Shown: one piece after another, positions 1 through 10,450 of the stretch
Layout of the letters: the number at the start of each line of letters is the position of its first letter
Position numbering within the stretch: the first letter of the stretch is position 1
Source: Paralichthys olivaceus
Taxonomy: Eukaryota; Chordata; Actinopteri; Pleuronectiformes; Paralichthyidae
Assembly (NCBI RefSeq): GCF_024713975.1
Contig: NC_091094.1
Span: 15,285,001-15,349,000 of the forward strand
Length of the DNA stretch: 64,000 bases
Direction: 5' to 3'
The notes under the pieces: generated by a model
The model's database searches: none
Told to the model about the DNA's origin: nothing
Seen by the model: only the letters and a program-made list of their open reading frames with translations
Made by a program: the position numbers and the translations under genes

Positions 1-360
1 ACTTCGCTGCAGCTGTAATGAAATTCAAGGGACATTTTTTGTCATTGTTTCTGCGAGTTGTCTAGAACCCCAGCGAATATTGAAGATAAAGATTTACACA
101 TAAGCCCTCTGTAGAAAACTGCCCACATGCAATAACATCTGTGATATTGTTTCACTCGGATGCAGTTACCATGGCAATTAAAGCTCAGCTTGACTTGCTC
201 AAAGCCACCGTAACCATCCAAGACCATCGATAGATTATTAGCGAGCAAATTAATCCACAAGAGCCGGAGCATGTCTGGATGCTTGTATAGCCATGCAGGA
301 TGATCTGTGAGTAAAACTGACAGATGCAGCATTGGTGTGATGATCCTTTGTTTGCCACAG

Positions 361-589
361 CCACTGGGAAGCTTTCCACACATGTGCCCTCACAGCGCTG
401 TCCGACTGTCAGGAGGAAGTCAGCTCCATCTGGGAGACGCTGAGGCAGGACTCCAGGAAGATGCGCTTCCAGGGAAGTCTGTTCGACCTGTGTAGCCCCA
501 GCTCCGCTCCCAGCATATGTCCAAATCTCGCGGCACTTACACTGCCGCTGATGCTGATCGTGACTGGGACCAGCTGGCCCACTGTATAG
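361..589 (+). CDS. nrn1: Neuritin, terminal coding exon (partial; upstream exons lie outside the window)
   Basis: Neuritin is a small GPI-anchored extracellular neurotrophic protein that promotes neurite growth and synapse stability. A TTTGCCACAG acceptor ends at 360; the first base completes a split codon, and 75 codons including the TAG stop at 587-589 follow. The exon encodes HWEAFHTCALTALSDC, then a stretch ending GSLFDLC. This matches the neuritin core (YWEDFHSC...ALTDCQE...GSLFELC) with its conserved cysteines. The last ~20 residues are hydrophobic and end close to the stop, as expected for a GPI-attachment signal. The GSLFDLC match favours nrn1 over the nrn1l paralogue, but which teleost copy it is cannot be told. 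No signal-peptide exon or middle exon is visible in 1-360, so this is only the 3' end of the gene. Confidence 0.85.
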
Positions 590-1703
590 ATGGGGTCGGG
601 GGTGAGGGTGAGGGTGAGGGAGAGGGAAGGAGGGCCTCACATTCCCCCTGGGAAACTTAAAGCCAAGGATTTAAGAGAGACAAATGTTTTAACGAGGATT
701 ATTTTGACACAAAGCCACGGACGCCTGTGGCAAGCCAATCAATATTTGCTGTGATGAATAATGTTTGAAATCCGCTCAAATACTTCAGCTTGATCTCCAC
801 TTATGTCTAGACGCTGGTGCAGTAGTGGAGAAAATTACATTCCTGCCAATTTATCAGTCCAGGCACACGAAAGCAAACACTCCAAGTACTGTAGGGATTT
901 TACATTCAATGAAAACCAGAGTCAGACACCTGTGGCTCTGGGTTAACACCACACAATAATGTGGATACCTTTATCACCTAAAGAAGAACAGAAATGCAAT
1001 ACTGTAAGTGTGAAGATTATACCGTGCAGTTTTTTAAACCAACATTATGAAAAGTTTTAGAGGCATCAAAATGAGTTTGATGGTACTTTGACTTGGAATA
1101 GAGAGAATGGTGTCGCTTTCATTCCCGCTCCTCAACCTGAACGTGTGTTCTTGCTCTATGTAACTTTGGTGATCAGGTTTGATCACCCATGAGAAGTGTG
1201 CTGACTGAATGTCACTTAAGTCATTAAAACAGTGTTTATCTCAAATATTCAGCGAGGAAACTTTTAAAAATATGAGGAATCTAAACAGAGTTTGGTGCTT
1301 TCAAGAAGCCGGGGATCATGGGTAACGTCCACTGTTCGGTTGTGTTTCAGTTCAGTGAGTGACAGGACATAATCAGAGCTCCTCATAGGCTTTGATTTGT
1401 TTTGTCTACATGAAAACCATTTAACTCGCTGGAGCACAACAGAATTAATCACATGTGGCTGAAGAGGGCGCTGTTGCTCAATGAGAGTTACATAGTGTTG
1501 CTTTAACACTGAGGTCGTTTCTAAAGAAGTATTTGTTGATTACTAGTTCATTTTATTACAGTGCTGGTGTCCTGTGAATGTGCTTTATGGTTTTATCCCA
1601 ACAGATAAAGTAATAGTTCATCATTTTGGGAGTTAGCTGAGAACATATACACCGCTGTCACATATCTACTTTAAACATTAGTTAATGCCAGAAGGCAAAT
1701 AAA
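590..1703 (+). other. Probable neuritin 3' UTR with candidate poly(A) signal
   Basis: Non-coding stretch after the neuritin stop. It starts with a short GGTGAG tandem run at about 600-622. The first good AATAAA hexamer on this strand is at 1698-1703, which would give a 3' UTR of about 1.1 kb. The true end is inferred. Bases 1255-1505 resemble a dispersed repeat (separate entry). Confidence 0.4.
1255..1505 (-). repeat. Decayed dispersed repeat (MITE-like end)
   Basis: Read on the minus strand, the segment begins with TTAAAGCAACACTATGTAAC and goes on to GAGCAACAGCGCCCTCT, a phrase I recognise from abundant teleost repeats. Its internal sequence is not recognised and the far boundary is uncertain. 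Confidence 0.35.
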
Positions 1704-1749
1704 CTTTTGTCGAGTATGAAAATGAGAGATAGAATGTTAATTAGTAAGT

Positions 1750-4530
1750 GTTAAGGCTTTTGAAGGCAGACATTATGATCTGTGGAGGAAGCTAACAGTT
1801 TTAGTATGAGAGATTTAGCAACTGTCTCGTCAAATTCTCTGCGAAAAAGCAAATAAGATATTTCTCAACATTGCTTTAGTCTCACTACAGTGTTAAAATG
1901 TGGAGACAGCCAGTCCATAAAGATGTTATGAGCTAACACACTACAGGGAAACATTTAAAGGGACACTCCACCCAAAAACAGCAAAAATCACAAAACTGTA
2001 TTCATTTGTTGTTGGTGTAAAAAAAAGAAATCACACATCATTGTGAGAGAATGATGCCAAAGTTAGCAACAACAATGTTCAAGTACATAATACGTGGAAT
2101 GTCCCTTGAACAGGTTTTCAGTTGCAGTGCACATGTATGTAAGTGACAATCAAGCCCCTTGTTTGAAACCTTTGACCCCTTCTCCCCATCCACATGTCAG
2201 CCCACTGTGGCTGATGTGGCACGGCTGCTATAAGACACCAAAAACCCACGTCTGACACCAGACGACACACGTTCACTCCTCCAGCTCCTCCCTCTCTCGC
2301 TCAGAGCCTCACCCCACATGTCGGTTCACTCTTACGATCGATCATCGAACTCCTGACCTGCTGATGTTTGTGAAAAAAGGAAAATATGGAGCGTGAATGT
2401 TCAGTGTTTTTTATTATCTCTTGTTGAAAACTTCTCACCTGCATTAAACACAATATTAGCAGATCTTTACCTCGGATTACTGCAAAAACACAGTATGTTA
2501 AACAGTATGCAGATAGAATCCACCACTGTGTTGTCTATCACAGAGATTAGATTTTCAAAGAAGACTCTGTATAATTCAGCAAAATTATGATTAAATTATC
2601 ATATTTTAATATTCATGCACTGTATTTACTTAAATTTGTGCACCTATAATTAACTTCTAATGAATTCAAATTGTATGCAATAGCAAAATAGCAGCTGCCA
2701 TAATAGAATGTTTTTCAAAACCATACAATTGGTTTTGTATTCGTGGTATTTTGATTAATCATCTATCTAATTAATGAATTTCTCAAAAAATGACTCCACA
2801 CTGCTTCATTTATCTGTGTCATGTTTTTAATTTGGTGAAACTTGGGCTTGATTTTACTACAAACCCACAAACTGCAAAAGCAGCAAAGAGAAAGAACAGT
2901 GTGGAGGGTCTCATAGAAAGAAAAAGGACAGTAGGTGCTGAGGTTAGCAACAATATAACTGGCATCACCCACCACCGATTAGACTAATCTCTCAAATAAA
3001 CACTGTTTGCACAAATAGTTGTAATGGTCCATATGAAATTAGTATTTAGGAAATGTGTGACACATCTTCTCATGTGGCAGTAGTCACTGAGATTTAGAGC
3101 ATATAAAAAATTGATAAGCAATAGCATTCATCTTTGTTTCTTCAAAACTGTCACCACTTGCACATTTATTTTAGTTGTCCTAGGCATAATCAAAATAAAG
3201 ATAAGTTCCGTGATCCTGAATATTATTCGTCACCTATTTTTATCAAAAATGCATGAGAGTTTTTGTGGCGGTTCTTTCCTCAGACACGGCGTACAGTGGT
3301 ATTGATCAGTGCATGAAGTTACGCTAGCTCCTCAGTGTATCTGCGTTCTTTCTTATGCACATTCATCAGCCGCCCACCCCCACACCCATTACATTGGCAT
3401 GTTTGTTCTAGTTGTTTTTTTTATTTCATGTTTCACAAGTGGTAGCATTATTATCATTCACTGTGTATCTGGTGGTGAGAATACAAAACCAGTTGTGGTG
3501 TCCTCCGAGCATGAGCAATATGTACGGTCCGTTCTTTAAAGAGGACTCTTTATTATCTTTATATGCTGTTTAAGAAAGCATGAAAATGACCGTGTTATCA
3601 TGAGCATTACACAATAATTCTCCCTGAAGTCAGTTTAAACATGGAGAGAACTTTTGAATGTAAAATCAAGTCAGTACCTATGTGATGTTTTTCAGTTGAC
3701 TGATAGAAAAGCATACCATTTACAAACTGTATAAAGCAATATATGGCAAAGTAATGTTTGTAATAATAAAGCACCATGTTTAAAATATTATGCCTGTGAT
3801 CATTTGTTCAGGAAAACTATGGGATGGTAAAGATCTAGAGACACAAAGTGGTAAAGCAGTGGCGTATTTAATCAATGCAGTAAGTCCTTGGCTCTACAAC
3901 TCATTTACAACTGAGCTTCTGTTTTTAGTCGTCCCTGAAGCAAAGTGTCGGTAATGAGGATCAGCCAGCAGTTTTCCACTCGTTAGCGCTCTCCCATCTG
4001 CTCCTTTCCACCTGGACAATTCCAGCGGTGGCGGTGGTGGGAGAAAATGAAGGGTCAGAGCCCGAGGAGGAAAACCTGAGGAGGAGTACAGACATGCTCA
4101 TGGTGTGACCCTCATTAGAAGATCTATCTTTGATGTCTGAAGCATAATGGCCAATTATGTTTTCCCCTGCAGATTCCTGACTGACATAATCACCCTTCTC
4201 TTAAATAAATCCAAACCGGTAGAGTTTTATTAAACAGCATATCCACAGAGGTACTTGCATTCTGCAAGAAAAAAAAAATTCTTAATGCTGCTGCAAACAC
4301 AATTAAACATGTTCAACTGTGATGCGTCTGCCTATAGTCAACAAGACAGAGAATATAATTACATGAATAGGTCCAGTTCACAAGTTGTTTGTGTTTAATT
4401 ACATAATAAAAACTTAAAACTTATTTAAAAATGTATGCTGAATAAAATGGTGGTATTGTGAATACTTTCACCACCATGGTTACAAATAATCAAATAAAGA
4501 CACTGGCTTAGTAAGAGTCATGCGTTTGAT
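1750..4530. other. AT-rich intergenic DNA between neuritin and sys1; no gene seen
   Basis: No reading frame with family resemblance and no convincing exon was found. Two less AT-rich patches stand out: 2160-2350, which contains the TATA-like CTATAAGACACC, and 3930-4200, which is dense in GC and homeodomain-like motifs and is treated as a possible conserved non-coding element in the findings. Confidence 0.5.
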
Positions 4531-4534
4531 AAAA

Positions 4535-4760
4535 CCTTAAAGGAATAATTTGACGTTTTGAGTATATGCTTGTTTGCTTTCTTGCTGACAGTTGCCTTCA
4601 GGTCGATATCACCCTCATCTCTGTACAGAACAATTGTAGACCAGAAGAAAACAGGAAGGAAAGGAATACTCTGTGCAAAGGTAACCAAATCCAACCACCA
4701 GCACCTATTAAAGCTCATTGATGAATATGTTATATCTCATCTATTTTAGTTATACAATCA
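4535..4760 (+). repeat. Decayed teleost interspersed repeat, copy 1
   Basis: The order of phrases (GGAATAATTTGACGTTTTG, a CTTTCTTGCTGA block, GATATCACCCTCATCTCTGT, AAAGGTAACCAAATCC, CACCAGCACCTATTAAAGCTC, GTTATATCTCAT) follows a common teleost repeat whose full form also contains TTAGCTTAGCATAAAGACTG. A second copy sits at 50055-50260 inside the large nab2 intron. I cannot assign the class. Confidence 0.6.
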
Positions 4761-4837
4761 CGTTTAAAATGAATTAGGACCATCACTGTGAGGTTTTGAT
4801 CGCATTAAACCAATGAGAAACTAGAAGGGTGGACAAT

Positions 4838-5070
4838 GCATACCTCTGCCAAAGCTAACACTCTGTCTTTCCATGTTAAACCAAGTGAAAAAACATTACC
4901 AGATCAGCCTGTTTATCTGGATGCACTTTAAAATGGAATAGGTTCGATGATTCATGTCCTACCCCTGCACAAACTAAATGGAGATTGGTTTAGTTGTACA
5001 ATACTGCTGCCAATCAGAAGAACAAACAAAATGCAAAACCACCCTGTCCGAGGTAATATGTCACAGTGAG
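4838..5070 (-). repeat. Interspersed repeat of the CCTCTGCCAAGG family
   Basis: Contains CATACCTCTGCCAAAGCTAA, CATTACCAGATCAGCCTG, TTATCTGGATGCAC and an AACAAACAAAATGCAAAACC end. These are the reverse complement of a family of teleost repeats that speak of GGATTACRCAAAAACC and GAAACTTGGTGGAAGGATG in the forward sense. Related forward-sense copies are at 51565-51925 and 61500-62010. Confidence 0.5.
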
Positions 5071-6240
5071 TTTAAGAGGTGCTGGTGTTGGTTTTAAAGC
5101 ATGCTCAGCTTGTTTACCCACTTCCAGTGTTTTAAACTAAGAAAAAATTATCAACATATAGTGAGCAGACACGAGAACAAAATTAACCTTAAACAAGAAA
5201 GCCAATTTATCACAATGTCAAATGTACCATTACCATAATATTGTATTTATAATCCGCTTTACAAACCTGATTTCAAATCAAAAGACTGCATATTCGGTTA
5301 TGTGCTGTCATAATAAAAAGGTAATTTTGAGTTTTAGAAGCTGATGCTGAATAATAAAGTGCTGCACATTTCAGGAGTTTTCATGTCACATCCCCACAAA
5401 CAGTGACTGTATGTTTGTAAACGCCGCTGGTGGCTGATAATCTGTCTCCAAAGTGGCCGCCTCATCTGCATTATACACCATTGACATAGAGAGAGGGAAG
5501 CAAACAAGCTGTTCAAAATACTGTACTGAAAGTCTAGAACAAACAGAATGTACAAAGTTTAACCAGATAGATAAATGAAGCCTGATTTTGTAATGGTGAC
5601 GTATTAAAGTAGAAAACTCTTCTACACACATTGTTGACTGGGACATCTGGCTTTCACATCCAGCGACTAAGAAAGGAAAGATATAACTTTGCACACTTAC
5701 ATCTCAAAATTGCTGTGAGAAAATATCCTGTAACATGATGGTCATGATGTCTGTTGGCTGCTCCAGCAACACAACGGAGGAAAGAGAAAAATGTCTGGTT
5801 TTGGACAGCTGTTGCACGCCCTGTTTAATCTCAGATTGTTATTTTCAGTGCATTTGAAAAGGAAAAAACACTTTTAATCTTAAAATGTTTGAAAATGAGG
5901 AAATGGAATGATCATGCTGATGTTCTTAGTTTTGAGAGGATATGTAACCAGTTGCCAAAAAAAAAATTCTATCAATAGTTGTTAGTTTCACAGAAAGTGA
6001 CGTCTTCTTTCAAGCATAATATGTATCTTAATATGCAAGAGTTTACACTGTCCAACATTTAAAGGACAAAGAATAAATAGATCAGTTCATCCACTGTATC
6101 AGTTTAAGAGGAAATGCATGACAATCTAACAGATGCAGGGTCATGTTCCATTTCTTTTACCAAAAGTGGAAAAACCTCCATCGAGTGAGTCCATTGAGGG
6201 TTACCGATCCAAAGATTTTCAGCATGGTGTCGATAAAAAT
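5071..6240. other. Intergenic DNA, includes the sys1 3' UTR
   Basis: The part nearest sys1 must include its 3' UTR. A minus-strand ATTAAA-type hexamer near 5822-5827 is one possible end. Nothing else was recognised. Confidence 0.35.
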
Positions 6241-7123
6241 TCACAGGTTAGACTTGGGTGCACTATTGACTGGAATGGCCCTGAGCTCAGTTCGCATGCA
6301 CAAGTACTCTCCAATTACAGCCATCAAGGCCATGCAGGCTACATTGACGAGCCACCAGGACAGGACAGCTGGAAGGTGAGAGTTATAGATCCAGCAGCCG
6401 ATCATGTGGAAGAAATGCACCGTGACCGTGAAGTCCAGACACTGTTTCCCTCGACGTATGAAGAACCACAGTCCAAGGGCACTGCACGAACAAGGAGACC
6501 GAAAGGTTGTGTTGTCACTTATGTTTGTTAATGTTTATTATTAAATTCTTGTGTTGAACCTCAAATTGAAAAAAAGTCTTGCCACACAACAAATCAATAG
6601 AAATCTTTTTTTTTTACCCCTTTAAGGTAAAAAACTAACAATGTTTTTTCCTATGATGCAGGCACTTCAGTTGAGCAGGTGTGAATAAATCCCTTGTACC
6701 CTTTATAGTGTTTGTATTACAAGATCCTTGAACTACAACACACGGCTCTCATCTCTTGGATTCATTGTGAAAAAAACTGGAGAAATGACTTACCAGGTGA
6801 GAGAGTTTAAGATGAACGCCATCATTGACAGCCTTCCTTGCATTGTTGCAAAGCCAAGTGCCTGCCCCAACAGAGCAAACATTTTAGTTTAGTTTCAGAA
6901 GTGAACAAATGTGACACAAAAAACAGTTTCCACAGACAGAACATCTCACACAGTAACTCACTTCATAGCTGAAGATCTGGTCCAGTGATCGACTAGTTGG
7001 CACCAGACTGTCTACTCCAGCCATCCACAGGCCCAAGAAGCTGTAGAAGATGCACTGCATCAACACAATTTGGCCCACGATGAGAACTGGGTCCCAGATG
7101 TAGCTACGGAAGTGGCTGGCCAT
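6241..7123 (-). CDS. sys1: SYS1 Golgi trafficking protein, three coding exons
   Basis: Sys1 is a four-pass trans-Golgi membrane protein that recruits the small GTPase ARFRP1 (Arl3 in yeast), needed for GRIP-golgin targeting and endosome-to-Golgi traffic. Coding exons on the minus strand are 7123-6962 (54 codons), 6861-6794 and 6481-6241. Donors are GTGAGT and GTAAGT; both acceptors are CAG. The joined frame gives 156 residues, the same length as human SYS1. The N-terminus MASHFRSYIWDPVLIVGQIV matches human MAGQFRSYVWDP, the middle reads GRLSMMAFILNSLT, and the C-terminus GEYLCMRTELRAIPVNSAPK is almost identical. Four hydrophobic segments are visible (about residues 13-35, 66-88, 95-115 and 120-135). 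The ATG at 7123 is chosen because it gives the family N-terminus. No defects were seen. Confidence 0.95.
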
Positions 7124-7221
7124 TGTGCTGCCCGTACAGGTGCAAAGGACGTTAACAGCTGGCCTTAAATGTCCCCAGCCAACCCATCCAGCGTGACTTG
7201 TGTGTGCGAATTCAAAATCTG
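7124..7221 (-). other. sys1: sys1 5' UTR part of the first coding exon
   Basis: Upstream of the ATG on the minus strand the exon extends to a TGTCATTTCAG acceptor near 7222, so the first coding exon has about 98 bases of leader. This implies a separate non-coding first exon farther upstream, for which 8800-8930 is the best candidate. Confidence 0.5.
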
Positions 7222-7714
7222 AAATGACAAAAAGGATTTAGTGTGATATCCATTAGCACCTTTCATTCATGGGTTTTGAATTTTATGCCAATGGTTTCAT
7301 TAAACACAGAAATGGGACAGTTATTGCAGGACCACAGCTATTTCTCAGAGCCAACTACATTGTTGTGCAGTGCATCATAAACAGTAATTTGCCAATCCTA
7401 ACAGACAAAAGAAGAATATCCACAAGTGTTAAATTCAGGCAATGGCTGAGTCTGAAACAGCTTTTCAAAACATCAAGCTGGAGCTCACCATGACCTCTAC
7501 AATATAGGTTAAATGTAATAAACACTGTTAGTTTGTAATTAAATTAAATTTGTTCTCTGAGTTGTTAAAAGAACCCCTGGTTAGTCTAAGCAATACAATC
7601 AGTCCCAAGTGACCAGAGCCATCAACTATTAACCAATATAATCAATAGACTAGAGATGTAATCAATATTGTTCCTTTTTATGTCCAATATGTAATAATCA
7701 TACCGTGGCCGAGA
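7222..7714. other. sys1 5' intron, unique sequence
   Basis: No exon or recognised repeat seen. Confidence 0.4.
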
Positions 7715-8105
7715 GAGCTCAGCACACTGCAAATTAAGAAAACACATGCAAATAGAAAAAACACGTCCAGATACAGAAGCGCAAAAAGTCACAATGCAAC
7801 AATCTCAGAAAACATCTTCATCTATTTGACCACACATGCGCTGCAAAAAGACACGCTCAAATTACAAAGAAGACACTAAAAATGTTTCCAGGGGACTCAA
7901 GAAAGTGACGGACCAGGCTGTAGTTCAATGCTTTGTGAGGTTTTTGAAGTCTGCCACTGGTCAGTGGTGATGGAACTTGACACTGTTTTTAGCAGCATGG
8001 TTCTGTGTTTGGAGGTGATGTGACTTTTTGCAGGGCATGTGTCTCCACATTAATGAAGTTGTTTTCTTCATTTGCAAGTGTTTTTTAATTCGTAGTGGGT
8101 TGAGT
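7715..8105. repeat. Foldback (MITE-like) element in the sys1 5' intron
   Basis: The left part reads GCAAATTAAGAAAACACATG ... GCGCAAAAAGTCACAATGC. The right part, reverse-complemented, reads GAATTAAAAAACACTTGC ... CTGCAAAAAGTCACATCACC. The two arms form imperfect inverted repeats of roughly 80 bases around a spacer of about 200 bases. No coding capacity. Boundaries are approximate. Confidence 0.5.
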
Positions 8106-8498
8106 TCTCGGTCCCTGTAAACCAAGCTTTGAACATGGCTGAAAACCAAGGATGGAGCTTTACTATAAAAGTCCAACTAACAATGAATGTTTGAAGCTGA
8201 TATTCACTTCAACATTTAGTTCTGTGTTGTTGCACATTCATATCATTGTATGCATGTGTTCATGTGTAAGGGTGTATGGTGGTGACCAGTCTCTGCAGGA
8301 TAATCTCTGGCGAGCAGAGTCTGTTTTCAATTAACCAGTTTCACACATTTGTGCTGTATGTTATTATAACTATCATTCAGTGCTGCGCTAATATACAAGA
8401 GGAGATCTGTGATTAGTTACTGCTGATGAAACCACAGCTCGTGTTATTGTATCAGATCAGAAACAGCTTGTGTCACGATGATGTTATATTTACTTGAG

Positions 8499-8534
8499 GA
8501 GCACACAGCTAGCAACGAGCACACAGCTAGCTTA
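8499..8534. repeat. Two tandem 18-base units
   Basis: GAGCACACAGCTAGC followed by three bases occurs twice in a row (8499-8516 and 8517-8534), about 270 bases inside the putative sys1 promoter. Confidence 0.7.
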
Positions 8535-8799
8535 GTTACTTTACACCTAACATTCAACGACTGGCTAAAGCTAAAACAGAGCAGGTACGCATTGTTAACC
8601 AAGTTTCCTGCGTCTTTTAATTACGAAAAACAAAATGGCACTCAGTTAAAATGACCACAGAGAACCATTAGCTCCAACAGTAGGTGTAAACAGCAGCTAA
8701 GTTAGCGGTGCTACAACTACACGGATACTGACCAACAGGTAGCATCGTGTTAGCTTGTGTGCTGAGTCTCTGCACAGTAGCAGCGGATACACACCTGAA

Positions 8800-8935
8800 T
8801 ACTGGCCCACAGATACCTCAGGGCTCAGTGTTCAACACAAGCCTCAGGTTTTCTCTTCCTCAGACTGACACCGACATCGAGCTCGGCCTTGTTGTTTAAC
8901 TGCTGCCCCTGGCTAACAACACGGAAGTCACGGTG
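8800..8935 (-). promoter_or_regulatory. sys1: Putative sys1 promoter and non-coding first exon
   Basis: A locally CG-richer stretch (ACACCGACATCGAGCTCGG, CACGGTGGCGACCCCGG) lies upstream of sys1. A minus-strand donor-like TTCAG|GTGTGTAT ends at about 8800. Together with the acceptor near 7222 it would make an intron of about 1.6 kb in the 5' UTR. Inferred from base composition and splice motifs only. Confidence 0.4.
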
Positions 8936-9307
8936 GCGACCCCGGAAAGAAAACTTTAACGACCTACAATATTTTCAAAGTAAAATACCTTTGGTAAAAA
9001 TAACAACCTATCTGGAATCTGTTGATTGGTCTTTTGGAAGAACAGAGGGACGAACTGTCTCGTAATTTACAACAAAACACCTCCATGTATGATGTCACAC
9101 GATGCAGTGTTTCTTTTTCTAATGCAAATATAGCGTTATTTTGAAATGGTTTCCCATTTAAATGTGTAGGTGTTTGAAGCTGTAGTTCCGATGAAATTGA
9201 AGTTAAAAAATCTTCGTGAAAAAGTTATTGCCTCAAAAATAAGATGAAGGTAAATGCTTTGTTCTCAGAAGTTACTTCTTAAGTATATGTAAATGTTTTT
9301 ATTTTAT

Positions 9308-9365
<58 letters not shown>

Positions 9366-9689
9366 GTCTTCTGCACTCTGCTTTTCCCCATTACTATCAA
9401 CTGCTGTGTATTGTTTGACTATGACATGCCTCTATTGTTTGTAATTTATTTGAAGTTGAACAATAGTGTAATGTTATGTATCCTGTTTCATGATATAGGT
9501 TCAACACAGTTGTTATGTGTTGCTTTCTATTGCTTGTGTGAGCAAATGGAAAGTACACATTAACCATCTAGAGACAAAATGTAAAGAAGTTTTTACATCC
9601 ACAGTTATGAGCAGTGGCTGACTGATTTTACAAGGCTGGCATGAGGTCTGCAATACACAATGGCTTCATTGTTTATGGAGCAGCAGCAG
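8936..9689. other. Intergenic DNA containing a (TG)n microsatellite
   Basis: AT-rich. The only structured piece is an uninterrupted (TG)n run of about 53 bases at 9312-9364. Short frames reading through it (Cys-Val repeats) are artefacts. Confidence 0.7.
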
Positions 9690-10450
9690 AGTCATATTTA
9701 CAAAAAGTTTAGATTGCAGTATAAAGCACTGTGGCTATGCATATAGGAGCATTTAAGACAACCCCTATTAATGCAATACTCATTGAAGCAGAAGTGATAC
9801 CAACTGAGTTAACAAGAGATAAGCTTGAACTAGCATACTGGATAAGATTGAAGGGACAGGACTGCTGGGAATGCACCAGATGGATCTAAAAACAAGCAGG
9901 AGCATGTGGGAATTGATGTGTATATTAATGAGTACCCAATCACCTATCTGTATTTACAGCAGAGATAAAAGCAGCCATTATTGGGTTAATTGGGTTGGAA
10001 GAGGTCTGACTGGACAGGGTGGTATTATGCAACTGTTCAGCAAGGAATTTAAAAAGTATAGAAGCTACAACATGCGTCAGAGAAGATTCACCAGTTGAGC
10101 TGTTCCATAGTTTGTTCAGACTTCACAGGGCCAGTATAGACGTTCACTTTTGCTGTGTACCTGCGCACAAGGGGTAAAAAGAGAATGAATATGCTGACTA
10201 GGTTAGTAAAAGGTGTGCTTGAAAAAGAAATAGCAATATCGGTTCCACTTGGCAAAGGAGAAGTAAAAGCAATAATTGAGAAGAAAGGAATGGAGAAATT
10301 ATAAAATACAAAACTCAGTCATGTCATTACTTCATAGAAAGGAACAGAAGTGAGGAAATCCTTATAACAAGGCTAAGATTATATCACACAGTCTTATTGC
10401 CTAATGTCCTCTGATATAATCCTCTGGAGTTTGCACGCAGACCACAGCAG
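9690..10450 (+). mobile_element. Decayed LINE fragment with RNase H region
   Basis: Broken plus-strand frames can be read in pieces: LIEAEVIPTELTRDKLELAY near 9780; HFCCVPAHKG and ENEYAD near 10140-10200, matching the RNase H motif (W)VPAHxGxxGNExAD found in RNase H-bearing non-LTR elements (I/Nimb-like); then PLGKGEVKAIIEKKG and ITRLRLYHT near 10240-10390, matching the sequence after RNase H (TRLRxGHT). In-frame stops and frameshifts show it is long dead. The 5' end is missing and the 3' end is unclear. The clade assignment is an inference from the motif order. Confidence 0.7.

Noticed and set aside
42-640. Long minus-strand frames (113 and 151 codons) at the left end
   Set aside because: They run antisense to the neuritin exon and the GGTGAG run, have no family resemblance, and the plus-strand exon explains the sequence.
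6133-6531. Plus-strand 132-codon frame
   Set aside because: Shadow of sys1 exon 3, which reads as a perfect SYS1 C-terminus on the minus strand.
9315-9563. 82-codon frame rich in Cys-Val
   Set aside because: Translation of the (TG)n microsatellite; the same applies to the frames at 62744-63148 and 62815-63099.
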